The position numbers and the translations under genes were made by a program. This document shows, in pieces, positions 1-13,829 of a DNA stretch of 64,000 nt (positions are counted from its first letter, which is position 1; every line of letters begins with the position of its first letter). Under the pieces are notes generated by a model. That model did no database searches. It had not been told where the DNA came from and saw only the letters and a program-made list of their open reading frames with translations. The DNA is from Phytoseiulus persimilis (taxonomy: Eukaryota; Arthropoda; Arachnida; Mesostigmata; Phytoseiidae), in assembly GCA_037576195.1 (NCBI GenBank), contig CM075101.1, positions 28,520,001 to 28,584,000 on the forward strand, in the 5' to 3' direction.

Positions 1-3000
1 TCTGCAAGCGACGGTGCATACAGAGTCTACTCGAGTTAGTGAATAGGATATGTACGTCACGAGCAACTTGTATTTCACTTCTTGCGGGGGAAAGCTAGCT
101 GCTCAAACTCTACCGCACTTTCCCCGTCGCGCGTGGGTTTTGTTGGGGAACTTGTCTCCACGAGAACAAACACGGATTTCCAGAACTAAATACCCTCGAG
201 CCAATGGCGGTATTTGCTTTCGAGCACGGGTTATTCGGTATCTGAACCTCGCAGACAACTTCATTGAGACGGATCATGAGCGGATCGAGCAGATGACCCG
301 ATAAAAAAAAAACTCCGAGCACGGGAAGCAGCCAACTAGCCAGTGGGTGGAGGGAAGTATTCCGTCAAATTGGGCCAATTTCTTAGCATTACGCTGTAGA
401 GCGGATGAAAATAAGTCGACTGGAGTCTTTCTAATGAATTAGAGCAATCCTGGGTAAGCAGAAGATTGGAAGCGAAGCACCGAGCACAATGAGCTGCGCC
501 CAAGCTGAAGACAGCATTCTTAGTCATTCAGAGTTACACTGACCTCTCACGTTCAAACCCTTCATGCAAGTGGGAAAACCTGATCGCCCGAATTCGACGC
601 GACATGTCTTCCACTAAGATCCTCCCACGATATATGTAGATGAACAACATCTGGAAGAACCCGTTGAGGATGGCGGGCGGCTTTTCTCTCTCCCGGAGCG
701 CGAAACGAAGCACTCCGTACAGCTACCGAGCCGATATCAAATTTTTACCAGGGATCAGCGGGCTGGCCATTCATTAGTGATGATCGGCAATGATTTGAAT
801 CTTGTGGCCCTCATTCGAAGCGAAAGAATCTTTCAAGCCCGTACTCGAGCTTTCTCACTCAACGCTCACCTCTAGCTTCTCTTTGCCCTCACTCTCATTT
901 TCCCTTGCCTTCCGCTCAGGGGGGTCGAAAATCTTCCGATTGCATCTTCCTCGGCTTGCCCTGCTGAGCGGCTCCGGAGATCACTTAGCAGCTCAGCGCA
1001 TTCGATCTCCTCCAGCCATACTGCGGGCTCCTCGAGGGGAGTACACTATCTCACCTATTTAGCTGCCCGCCGGTGTACCTATCTGCTCAGCTGGGTTGGT
1101 GGACGGCCCGCCCACGAACGCTACAGACGGTGTGCAACGAGGCGAGCCAAAAAAATGTACACATAACGTACCGAGGGACCCAGTGGCTTGTGCTGAACGC
1201 CACGCCTTCGACGAGGGCAAGGAATACATGGAGAGCTGGAGGAAAAACAAAGCCTCGACGCGGTTAATCCCAGGAACTTGATTGACACTTCTCTCTGTTT
1301 TCCATCATTTATCCCGCCCTGCATCGGCGAACCGAACATCCGCCTCCTAATTGAGTGGATACCTCAGTAGAGCAATCGTCTTCCGATATGCTCGATCGCA
1401 CAGCAATCCGGAGAGCGAGCGGTGAGTCGGTAATCCGCAAACCATTCATCCGGGAGATAGCTCGGACGGGTCCCTCTTCAGCTGTTGGTGCCTCCGGCAT
1501 GGTGGGCGGCGACGACCAACTTTTTCGCTTAGGCATTGTTGACTGTAGCCGCCTCGATCACGGTTGGCATGCGAGTCCAGCTCATGCTCAGCTCCGGCCC
1601 CGAAGCGGACCGACGGAGTCGCCCACCAGCGAGCAGTCAGGCAAGCTGTATTGATGAGGGCTATAAAATACTTCACAATACGTTATGCCCCATTAGATGA
1701 GAAGGACCGTAAACACGCTTGGCCGTATACCCGTCAGTTCGGCCGTCAGCTACGCTGGCGTCGTTGGTTGGCCGTAAACTGTCTCTCGGTGGTGTTGCAG
1801 CTGCCTCGGCAGTAGCAGCGTCAAGACGCGAAATTCCTCCCGTAACACCCACAAGGAAAAACACCTGCACTACAACAACGACCAGACCCACCTGCCTCCC
1901 ATTCGAGCTAGCCGGCCGGTCGGCCGTTCGGCGGGCCGCTCTACCGCCGACGTTACACAACTTGTTCCATTCGCCTCACGAAACGCATACATCACTAAGT
2001 TGGGTGCCGTGCGTCCGAGCCCGAGTACGTTCTTCGCAGGTTCGTCTCGAGGCCCGGATGTGTTGCACTCAAGTGTGTTGTGAGTATTAATCGGTGATCC
2101 AACCCACAGGGCTTATTGGATCGGAATGAATTGTTGCGTTCCGGGCCAAAAACGTTATGGCCCGAATGACTAACGGGTTCTTCCGGCAGACGTCTCACTC
2201 TTGTTTGTTGGAAACGCCCAGGAACCCCGTGTATCGGTGGAGCCAATAAGTGGACGCCGGTTCGACGGAGCTACGAGCGCTTTCCGTCCAAAGCGGGAGG
2301 CTGATCCCGGGCTTCCATTGTTTTCTTCCACAGAGACAAGGACCTCTGAATGAGCTCCATGACGAAAATTCCAACGCGTCGCCAGTGGGCTACTTCGTGG
2401 CAGTCGTACACGGCTTCTCGGTAGAATGAACGTAAAGGCTCGACGCAAAGAGTTCTTCATGTATTCGATGGATGGTAGCGTGGGGGTGTACTCGGTGAAC
2501 CGGCCGGCACACAACCATAGTAGTGGCATCGATAAGACTTATCACGATGCCAACAGGATGACGGTCGTTCGGTTGCGCGAGGTCAAACTGGAGAACACGG
2601 AAAATAAGTGAGTGCAGCGGAGAGAAATAGTCTCCGGGTCGTCGTTCCGACCATTTATCTCCGGCCGATCTTTCGGCAGCCCGTCTGGTATCGCTCGACT
2701 TCGAATCTTTTCCTCTTCTTGAGTCATCCGCAGTTTCCTCATAAATCCGAATCGACTCGGTAAGTAGCCTTCGAATATGTTTTTCGCTCAGCTGGTTATC
2801 GTCTCCTAGTGGCGACTAGACTCGAGATCGTTGAGCCCAATCGAGCGAAGTACGACGTCAACGACAACGACACCAACAACGTTCGACGAATTCCGGCAAC
2901 AGCAACGACAACGGGCACATCAACAACGGAAGCAATCAAAGCTCATGTCGGCCCCGTTGGCGCTATCTTCGCTGCAATGCTACCACCGGGCCGGCGGAGG

Positions 3001-6000
3001 ACAGGGCAGCGTTCGAAGGAGAGATAGCTAGTCGGATTCCCTCTCGGTGGAACCCGCTCAGACGGTGGGATTGATGGACAAACCGAGGAATAGATGATGG
3101 ATTGGACGCCACGCTGGAGAGAATGGATAGAGGACGGATTGATGAGTGTGCTGCGACTGAAGGACGCAGAGATGATGTATGCAAAGTATTGTTTGCGTTG
3201 TTCGCGCTCGCCAACGGTGCCTTTTATTTACTCTGGGCATTAGCGAGAGAGAAAGAACGGGAGAGAAACAACGAAGCGGACGTGAAATCAACGCCGTTAT
3301 TAGGGGTGCGCCGAAGAAAGCCTTTGGCGTTCTGCCGCGATACCCGCCAGTCTCCCCACACGTCTACCACCCCTGTCGGATGTCTTGCTCCTACCCGCCG
3401 CTAGTTTCCTAACTCTTCGTTCAAGCAGCCAGCCGCGGCCCCATTGGTGTGGCCAGTCAGGTCAGCTCGAACGGACGGACGGGAAGAACCAACAGACGAA
3501 CGAACATCAACAGCGAGCACGACGACGATGACGACGGCTGTGGTTGCTGCGGCAGAGGCGATCCAGGAGGTGCACAGATCAAGAAAGAAACCAGCTGAGA
3601 CCAAGCAAAAGGGCAACGGAGGACATCATCGGCAGAGGGCCCATGAATATTCAAGGTTCTGCCCTGCTTGCTTCCTGGCGAGCTCCCACGGCTCACCTGT
3701 GCCCTTCTCCACGCTCTCAAGCTCGGACAAGAGCTAACCAATCCACACTTGAAGACTGTGTCAACTCAACGAACTCCACTCCGCTTAGGAGCTAACTTGG
3801 GTCGACCGGGACCGGGCCGGCGTCAACCGAGTCGGATCAGGCTGCCGCTGACGTGGCATTGAGTGATTTGGTCTTCTTGACTCTGATCCGAGAGTGGTCG
3901 GCGGAAAAATGGGCGGTTCCGGCGTCTGAAATAGAGGCCGAATGCGAAAATCGACGGGGATTCGTGTTCACAACAACTACCTCCTCCGTGCCTGCTGAGA
4001 ACTTGCTCTGCGGACGAAGAATTGCGCAGACATGTGGGGTCACACATCGATCGATTGGGATCTTCGGGAGTGAACTCTTAATCTGACATCACCGGGATCG
4101 GACAATTCTGAGAGAGGCCCCTCGACATTGGCTTCCCACGTGACAGCGAGCGGGAAGAAACAAACAACGAGACTCTAAACTACAACGAACGAACACACGG
4201 ACACGGGGAGGCTGAAGACACAATTCTAATAAAGTTGGCGGCCTCAAAGGGAAAAGAAGGTCCACGGAGGACAGCAGGCTCGCTCAGGGAGGGGAGGAGA
4301 GCGTGCGCCGAGGAGCCGACTCTCTCGAAAAAAATTCCGTCTTTATGAAAGTCTCAGCAGAGAGCGGCTGTGAGAATTTTCATTCATCTCTTTTTTGGTG
4401 GGCGATTCCGCAGCCATTGTGAAACGACGCGACGGAGGAAGCCAGAACAAGTTATGAATTAAATTCCCTCTTGCTCCTTTTTCGTCCTCCTCGCCTCTTC
4501 GGTCTCTCCCTCTTTTTCCTTCTTGCCTCCGGTCCAGCCTCTTGCCCCATTCCATCTGTGTTCCCGTCAAAGACCGCCGCGTCATTCAATACCGCAGTCG
4601 TGCCTGTCCCACTCCTCATGTCCCTTGCTCCTTTCTCCACGGCTCCGTTCCTCTCCTTCTCAGCAGCCTCTTCTTAGTCCTCTGGTCTCCCAATGTTTTT
4701 TTCCGTCGTCTTACAAGAGCTTCACGCCTTATTCGGGAAACGAACAACGTACAGCTTAACGGCTGCATGTTGGAGCTGGATGCGCTAACGACGCGGCCCA
4801 AACGGGGCCGGAAGGGCGACGGGCGACCCCATGAGGGCGTCGGCAGATGGGCGTAAGACAGGCAAACCGACGAGTTCGAATCGAATCCTTTGCGAATCCA
4901 TTTTGTTTTCACTCAGCACCCTGGTCCTGCAGCCGGCTCCCTGGTTCCGAAACAGGGCACGCAATTCTGGAACGACGAGAGGTGACCTCAGGAAGTCGGC
5001 GTTTAGAACGGCGGACTGAATGCGAACGTCGAATGCGCCCTTTTTGCATACGGAGTTGTACGAACCACAATCGGACATTAATTTATTCTGATAGCTGTTC
5101 TTCGATTACGAGTCAAGTCACGCCCGGAAAACGTCACATGATATGATCAGGAATCGAGGTCATCCTCGAATGAGCTGACATCAGATTCTCGTCGCTGTAC
5201 CGCTCTCCGGTGTCGTGAAAGAGCCGGGTGTTTTCGATCTCACGTGTGGCTGACGTTGTTTTGGGGCGTCGAGAGATAGATATTGTTATCCTGTCCCCGT
5301 TTCTCGTGTTCACGTTGACCTTTGTGCTCGACGAATTCACAAATCAAGTCGGAATTTTTTCAGCACGCTCCCCGTGCCGCCGATGCTCATATAATATCGA
5401 CCTGCCGGCGAAAAGGAGGAACTTTCATCGGCTACGGCAACACTACTCTCCCAATAAAACATTCCCAAGAGTTTATACTGCGCAACCAAGCGACCCACCG
5501 ACCGACGGAGGTGTTCCGCTCGCGCCAAACTGGGTCCCGTCGATGTTATCGATCTATTGCTGATTGAAGAGATTAGACAAACTTATTGGATATATAGAAA
5601 CGATCCCTCGAGCTTGCAGCTATCATCCTGAGCGCGTTGCAGTCCAGCACCGTAATCCCCTTTCAATCGAGGCGGGCAGGCGGCTCGCGCACGCTGTGTT
5701 TGCACGCTCCTCGAGTGCTTCCAAGGGGCGGGGTGGGAACGGTGGATACGGACGAGGAGGAGAGAGAGGACGTTGATCGTTCTGCTAAAGGGTCGCCCGA
5801 CGTCGGTATCGGAGGCTCTAAAATGGCGCGTGCCCCTCGATTCAATCGTTACTCTGACGAGGAACTCTGACGTCGATGCATGGTCACTGGGACTGAAAGA
5901 GTTTGCTGCATGACACGAGAAATAAGAGATGGTGCCGTCGCCGCCGCCTCAAGATACATACCATCTTATTTATACTTCGCAATTTGTATGAGTGAGCCGG

Positions 6001-6650
6001 CGAGCTGGAGATGGCGTATATTGCATAGCTGGCGCCTGGGCCGCTTGTTCGGGAGAGAGATAGGCAGGCGCCGCTCGAGGTTTGCTTCGGCGATGGAAAT
6101 ATGTGTTTGCCTTGGAATTCATATTAGGTGTTGCGCCAATCTCGAACTTCCGTACCTGCCGGCAGAGTCCTCGAGGTGTGGGCGGGCGGGGGAGCCTGCG
6201 TCTGCGGGGTAGCGAGCGGTGGTGTTATTACATGGAGAAATATATGCAAGCGACGTGCATTGCGTGTGTGATTGATGAAGATGAAGCTGCAACGATAAAA
6301 GACGACCAGGCGGGCATTCCGCTTTCGAGAGGAAGCCTTTGGAACAATGATTCATGCGAAACATAGATTCGCACGCCGCTCTTCTCCACTGTGGAGTGCA
6401 TCCATCGATCCGTCTATTTTCCCTCATCCGCTTGGAAGCTCGACTCCACCGAGTGGATATCGATTCGACTGGGTGAGGATTACCGTTTTCTCGGGTCGGC
6501 AGTTGACATCCGTTCGTTCCTTTCTGATTTCGCAAGGGATTATGGGACGTGATGTCGCAGCTGTTCGCTCCTTCCTCGAGATTCGTTCTCAGCCTCTCAG
6601 CTTGACATGCATTACCAGGTCCCCGATGCACTCCGCCTCGACGAGGGATG

Positions 6651-6709
6651 AGCGGGAGGGGGAGCGGGGAGGGGGGAGGGGAGGGGGAGCGGGGGGGGTG
6701 GGGGAGGGA
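6651..6709 (+). repeat. G-rich low-complexity tract with many G-runs
   Basis: About 59 bases are almost purely purine, with successive runs of three to eight G separated by single A, C or T bases. The pattern allows several alternative four-stack G-quadruplexes on the plus strand. No open frame of note crosses it. It could also be a decayed microsatellite. Confidence 0.8.
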
Positions 6710-9700
6710 TGAAACGCGTCGATGTTCATACGGGGTCCATATGAAGTCCGTCGGTGGGAAAGTTGTCGCCGTCTGGACTTCCTCGGTCCAGAAAAGAATG
6801 TGACCAGAGACGTTGAGCTAAAATTGGCTGGCTGCCATTTCAGACGAACAATGATCGAGGAGGCTCGGATGTTTTTCACTTTTTAGCCGCTGCATCGTTA
6901 CCGCCGCCGTTTCTGGCGACTTCGGTTCTTCCCGAGGTTCCGTGGGAAAATCCACCCTCCCAGCTCTCGCCTTCGGAAGCGAGGCGCGCTTTCCCTGTCC
7001 TGCTGCGAAACATTTCAGCACATTTCCACTAGACACAGGAAGCTTACACCTGTCGGAGATACTCTCCCTCACTCTCGCGAGGGGCGAGCGGAATCGCGAT
7101 TATTCATGATCCACATCGGAACGCTTTTCTGTTCCTTCACGCAGATGCTCGCGGGATTCCCAATCTCATTTTGAGGGGAGAGGCGATTTTAGTTCGGGTC
7201 CTCCCAAAACGAGAGCTCAAAGCGGCCGAGCGTGTTCGAGAATTAAACCCGCTGAGGTTAATGGGCTCCTCACAGAGTGTTTGCGGCGGATCGAATCACC
7301 GGGCGGTCTGGGATCTCCTGTGGCAAGACAGCAGATCTCTGCCAATTAGCTGCCTAAATGACAGCTGCAGCAGTGGTCCAGCCAGCTCTGCAACTAACTA
7401 ACCGAGCTGAGCTTTAGTAAAAGAAGGAGCATTGAAGAAGAACTGGCTGCTCTGAGCTCGGCCTCCTTCGTCGAACATCTCGAGAAGAGCGAGCGTCCAG
7501 CTTCCAATCCATCAAGGAGAGAAGTCGGAGTGGGTTTCGGAGTGTGGAGGTAGTTTCCCGCTTTTCTTCCAGAACATTCCACTCCTCGAGCCGACACAGG
7601 CAGTGGCTCCAGGAACGTGGTCGTGTTGTTTGGAGCTCGTCTCGCCATCCGAAGTTTATTCACGAGAGGCATTGACCGAGCGGTCAACAGTTCGATCCCT
7701 GCAGCCCCGACCTGTAGCTTACACTCTCGCTTCGAGAACGTTCGCTCTGGTTCCCATTCTCTTCGGGCCAACGCAGCCGTTGATTGATGTCCTGTCTCGC
7801 GCCTGGCTGGGTGGAGCCCGCTGCGAACGTCAGATGGCCTTCAACTTGGCTGTAGACACACTTGGCGGAGGAAGCCGGCTGTTTGAAGCTTGCGGTCATA
7901 CGACCTCAACGGAATGAATTGTCCACGCGTACAACTGCACTGAACAGGTCCCGCTCGGGGAGGTCTTTCGCCGGCAGTGTTCATACACATCGCCGAAATA
8001 ACCTGGGGTCAATACAGCGTCAAGAAGCAGCGGAAGACAGTTTTTAGTTGACGTGGACGGTCGGGAACTCACGTTTAGGCAGCGGCGAACCAGATCTGCT
8101 ATCTGAGTCTAAGATGGGTGACAAGCTGGAATGCCTCATGGGACTGAGGTGGAACCAGACCAGTCCCGCCGTTCCGAACGACGAACGCGTTCGCAGCTTG
8201 TCGACTTTCCCTCTCTCAGTTTCTGGTTCACTCGGAGGTCTGAGCCGAACGAAAGTGAACGCTCAATTCATCACGCAGGAGCTCAAACGGTTCTCGTTCG
8301 AGAACATCTGGAACTGGGCCGGGAACGTGCACGCGGCGAGCTGGTTCGTCTCAGGAGAACCAGAGTGGTCTACTTCCGAGAGAAGGGAAGCGTTGAGCTG
8401 TATCCGATTTCTCGCGAGAGAAGTGAGACGCACTCCTCTATTGGCACGGTTTCTGGCCGAAGAGCCGTTGTTTGAGATGTCCCACTGAATCGACACGGGA
8501 CAAGAGCAGTTTCTGCATGATTTTGATGGATTTCGCTCGCCTGCATTCCGAGACGCCCGATTGAGAAGCGCGACGGCCGATGTACATCGTACGGCAGTCG
8601 ATTCTGGCTCCCTGGATCACGGCGACGTGATCCAAGAGCATCGCGTGTTGAGCTGCTGATGGCTGAACTGGCCTCCTCGGAGCCGGCTGTGGTAACGGAC
8701 GAACGAGATGGTTGTTATTTTGGTTATGATGAGAAGAACCCAGTAGGATGTTATTAATGCTGGCTGCTCTGCAGAGGTTGAATGAATGCTCGCTTTCTTG
8801 TTTCCCTCTCCCCTCCGCTTTGTGATCTATGCGGTAGGAGCTCGCAGGATAAGCGGATGTGCCACCATCACCGCATGTTCGGCTGTAGACTTCGGGGTAA
8901 TCCCTCCATTTATCCTGTTCTCCGCATGCTCGGCTGTTCTCCTGTGGATATTCTATCTTCCGCGTTGCACTGCTTGTTCCTTCCTTCTGTACTTGATGAA
9001 TATTGCGTGTTCCCCGCTCGGTGCCTCACACGTGGCTTGATGGATCTCGCGCACATGTTGCTCGCATGGCGGGTTCGAGGCGAAAAATTCTTCAAGCGCT
9101 CCGAAGCCTCCCGAGCGGGGCAAAAACCCTCGCTGCGATCTGGAGCCTCTCTGGTCTGACGGAGAGGACGTCGATCGTGTGTGAACGTACCGGAGTTCCT
9201 CATCAGCGTCGGCCGTATCAGAGTGCGCTTACATGACTCGGATGAGCGAGTTCTGTGGTCGCGGCCGGCTCGATGTGCTGCCTGGTGATCGGAGAGGAGC
9301 TAAAAATGGGGGGCGTCCGTCAGGGTCGACCGCGAGGTCATCCCTAGCGATGGGCCCGCCGACAGGCAAAATGTGAAAATATCATTTGGTGCTCTCTGGA
9401 AGCGAGCCTTCACTGTCGCATCCGGCCTTTTTGGAGTGTCCATATTGTCTTGTGCACTTCCGTCCGGATGGGCCCCAGGCCTTCCGGGATCTCGGAACCA
9501 ATGGGCCGTTCCCGTGTTTGAGGTCGTGCTTCTCCCCCTCCTCTTCGACGTTGCCTCAAGTTTTTCGAATTGTTATTTTGCTCGTCTTTTACCCGACATC
9601 CTGAAGAACGTCAGTGTCTTCAATTCCTCCCGCTCTGTCTTTCGTACAGGGGTTGGCGCGACCGCCATTGCGAAAGATTAAAACCCGATTTGCGGCACGC

Positions 9701-12700
9701 TCGAGTGCCTCGCTGGGAATCTTCCCTCACTCATACGGCTGCATCCCCTGGAAAGAGCGAGCCAGCGAGCTGCTCGGAGCAGCGGAACGGAGCGAATGAA
9801 GGGGACGGACAGGATGTTTTGACTTTTTTTTTTCCAGCGGCAGCCGCTCAAATGTGCCTCAACTGTCGAATGACCTCTCTGGTGACGGCCCCTGGGTCTT
9901 TGGGGCGTCTCGTGGTTGCAGGTTCCGCGAGCTCGTTTCTCCGAGGGCGAGAGCTCTGATCAGGATTCTCGAAAGCCTCATGTCGAGGGGAGAGATCGCA
10001 GACCGGGGCAGGCCTTGATTGGTGAAAAGTGTCACCGGATCCCAAAGCCGCCCCGTGCCGCCCACGGCGCAGGAGCCCCGCCACGGTTGACCGACAGATC
10101 GACCATAACTCGAATGCAGACCGATAGCGACGGAGAATCCCATGGAAACCAACTTAGATCGTCACTCGGATGGGCGGGCACAGACCGCGAAGCCGGGCGG
10201 AAAGTTCATGCGCTCACAGTCCCACAGAATAAGTCCAATCAGGAGCGAGTGAATGTCTTCGTCAAATCTACGAATCGCTGTTGCGGAAGCGGCTACAGAT
10301 GGAGAAGTCAAGATCTGAGCCCCTGAGGCGAAAATCAAAGAGGAAAGGGGCGTCGAGCACCCAAGCGGTCTGGTCGCGGCCGGCCCGCCCGCCCGAAATA
10401 CATATCGACCGGTCAGCCAACCGAGCGACACCTGACTGCAGCGAGCGGCCCTCGGTTAAGTAACGAAGTCGGTGGTTTCGCGGGTAATCCGTCGTGCGGG
10501 AATCTCAGCCGACTGCTCGAGCTGCCTCGCTCGACCGCCCGTCTGTCGTTCCCTGAGCCTAAAGAAGGGTCCGGGCGAGCAGCTGGCAGGCAGCGTGTTC
10601 TCTCAGTAGGTTTTTCCCCACATTTTCCTCTTTTCCCGGCTCTGTTCGGGATCGCACTTCCGAGCCGGAACGCGCAGCTGAGCTGGCGAACAAAGACAGC
10701 TGACACCTTCTAATTGACTCAATGAAATCCGAGCTCGGAGATTCAATCAAGAAGCCCCCCCGGCTCGAAGAGAAAAAGAGGAAATATTCTCAGCGCGATG
10801 TGAGCGAGGATTTTGCGCGAAATTTCAACCACCTGCTCAGCGGCCGAAATCATCTCCCCTCGAGGAAGGTTCCGTGATTCGGCATGAAAAAACGGAGTCG
10901 TAAATACAGCGAGAGCCTGAACCAGATCAGATGTTGCTGCGGGCTACGAGCACACAAAAGAAGACGAAGAGCGCGGAAATATTCAAATCTGAACAAGTAC
11001 CATCGATTAAGGCGTCTCCTCTGTCTCCTTGTGGTTTCCTCGAGATCGTGATGCTCTAATGAAGGTACCCAAAAGACGCAATGCCCGCGCGTGAACCTGG
11101 ACGCGCGTCCTGAAAGCGAAATTTTCGATAGTTTTCCGAGGCAAATATTCGGAATTTCGGTATCCGCCTCCTCCCCCTCTCTCTGACTCCCCGGGATCTT
11201 CCATCGGAGCGTGCATGAGCTCTGGTTCCGTCAAACACTGTTATTACAGCGATTTGAAAACCCCCATCGCGCAGCGTTCGGAGTTTTCACTGTTTCGGGA
11301 GAAAATTTTTTCCAAATTTCTGTCGGGTTGTTTCTCGGATTCAGCCACCTGCTCCGAGGATCCGATCGACTGCAGTTGGAATTTTCAGTTCCTGATGGAG
11401 CTCAAAACGAGAGGTTGAGCGAGGCGCCGGTCCCCGCTCTTGCTGGAGGCTGTTCCGCGGCTGAGCGTGTCAATCGGGTTCGTCCGCCGTCGATTATCGC
11501 GGTGCCGAGGACACAAATTCATCCTGGTTGAAAAATGAAACCAAGCATTGTAGGAACTAATCACAAAGTCCGGGAAGATGTTCCAGGCTCTCGTCTTAGG
11601 TTCAGGACTCGGGCATAGATGGAACGTTTTTTCCGCATGCCCGGGATGGTAATTATTCATCGTAATTAGAGATTCCCCCCGAAGATGTCCAACAACCCGA
11701 GTGCTCTTCCATCGGACGTCTCGTTCTCGGCGCCTTGTTCCCGTTCTCTTCTCGTAGGCAGCTCGTCGTCGGCCTGATTCTCGGAATGCGGAGCATGGCT
11801 CCGGTAGAATGGGAGAGAGTTTGCCACCGTTCTGTCTGGAACAGCTGAGTGCGCCGGCTGGGCTTGGTCCAATTTGTTTTTTCCTTTCATTCCTCAAGTC
11901 AAGATTTCGACTTGTTCCTCAATTGAGTGTAGCCGAGTAATCCGCGCAGCCCGGCGGGCCGCGAGCCGGCCGGCTAGCTGGTCGGGTGATTCGATGGTGC
12001 CGGTTATCTTCCTTTTTCATGTTCCCGCCGTCGACGTTCTCTCCCCTTCGATGCCCCGCTCGTCGCCGCTGGAGTCGTTCTCTCATCCTCATCCTCTTCG
12101 CTGCCCGGTTCCACTCCTTCCCATCGTTTGGTCTCCGGCTGTTCTCGACTCTTTTCGCTCCGTGTTCTCGCTCCGGACCCCTTCCGTTTCCCTTCCTTCC
12201 ACCTCTCTCGTACTTCGTCGACAGAAAACGACAGAGGGTTCTTCGGAAGAAGAAGCGGGAAAAATGAGAGAAAAAAAGACCGTTGAAAGTAGGGGCTCAC
12301 TAGAGGGAGGGAGGGATGAAGATGGAAAGACATATTGCAAATTTGTGCGTGCTCTTCTTCTCTCCATTACGCAGTCACGCAATGTCTTTTCGATATAGGA
12401 GCCCTTGTTGCATATTCCCATTTGCTGTTCGTTGATATCGATTTCCATTCGTTCTCCTTCCTCTCGTTTCCGTTCCCTTTACCCACTTGGTTCGAGTTCT
12501 CCTTCTCTTTCATCTGTTCCTTTCAGCTCTCGCTTTTGCTCGTTTTTCTGCAGTTTAGTCTTGGCTTAGCGCTATCGATCGACCCGTCTGCCGGCGGTCC
12601 CCATCACGATCGCAATCAGCACAGCCGTAACAATCTTTGGATGATCCCGAGCATCGAACGCTATGATTTCGCGTTTGGATACGGACTCCAGAACTGATAC

Positions 12701-13818
12701 GGTCCCCCGATCTGCATAGCTGTTCAGCCGCAAAGTCCCATCCCCGTGTCTTTAGAAACTTCCAGTCCGGAACATTCAATCGAGAATAGAGTCAGCTGGT
12801 CGCTACGATCCTTGTGTACATCGTTTTGTCTCCGTCCAAGTCCACGCAATCCAGGACCGACTTCTGCGGCCTGCCGTTGACAATATTCGTCGGTTTCTCC
12901 CGTAGGTAGCCGGACGGTTGGCTAGCGAGCAGCGCTCTGGTTGTTCCCAATTCTCGAGCAGCCTTCCGTTCCTCTCGGCGTATCCTTAAGAGGGAATTAG
13001 AATAAGATGCTTATCGTCGTTCGCGCTTTTCCCGCCGCTCGTCTTGCTCCCACTCGCCTGTACGTTCTTTCTCGTCAGTCAGTCAGACCCGCTCATCGGA
13101 CGTCGCTTGGTTGGCTTGCCCACTCGTTCGTTTTCTCCTGCTGCCGCTTCCTTCACTCCCGACGTTGAAACCATCATCGTCATCATCATTGTCGGTTTGT
13201 TCGTCTGCTCCCGTGTCCGAGCGGCTCGTGCCGAGCGACCTGTGCACTGGAGAGCGAAACATGCAAGCGAGAAACGGTTGGGCATGCCCAGATCCCGTCA
13301 AGATACATGGCACGGGACATCCTCTCGTGCGGCTTTTTTCGAGTGTCTTGCCCACTGCTCTTGCCGCCCGTTCCAGGTATCCCTCCCCGCCCAAATAACC
13401 GCAGACTTGCGTGAGATCTATGGCGGGGAGGACAGATCGGAGTTGTTCCCCAAGTTCCGTCGGGAGGAGATCGCTGGGCGGACGAGCGAACATTCTCAAA
13501 GAGAACACCCAGAATCCATTCCGCGAAAGTCTACGAGGAGCTTCTGGAAACCCGAGAGCGTAGTGGAGCTTCGTCCTGTGTCCGGCATCTTCGAAGGAAG
13601 TTTCCCGAACTTCTCTCATTCATCCTCTCTCCGGTCATCGGTACACGTTCTCGGAGTTTGCCTGTGATGAATGGTCCCGACTGCGGATCGATTTCGAAAT
13701 GATCGAGGTCGCGCTCCCCATCTGCCCTACCAGATTCGTGCCCGTCACCTTTTTTTCCATTGTCTTTGAATTATAGATCGCGCTGTCGTGTACCCGTTTC
13801 TACAGCGGCGTTCACTCG

Positions 13819-13829
13819 CCCCCCCCCCC
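13819..13829 (+). repeat. C homopolymer of 11
   Basis: A pure run of eleven C lies between unrelated single-copy flanks. It is one of four G/C homopolymers of 11 or more in the window. Confidence 0.85.

Noticed and set aside
8048..8488. 146-codon plus-strand frame
   Set aside because: It starts at TTG, has no domain, is overlapped by an equally open second frame, and its length is expected by chance here.
11385..11897. 170-codon minus-strand frame
   Set aside because: Arg/Ser/Pro-rich shadow composition with no splice or start signals and no motif.
13044..13667. 207-codon plus-strand frame
   Set aside because: The minus strand is equally open (13083-13619). About one frame of this length is expected by chance, and no motif was seen.
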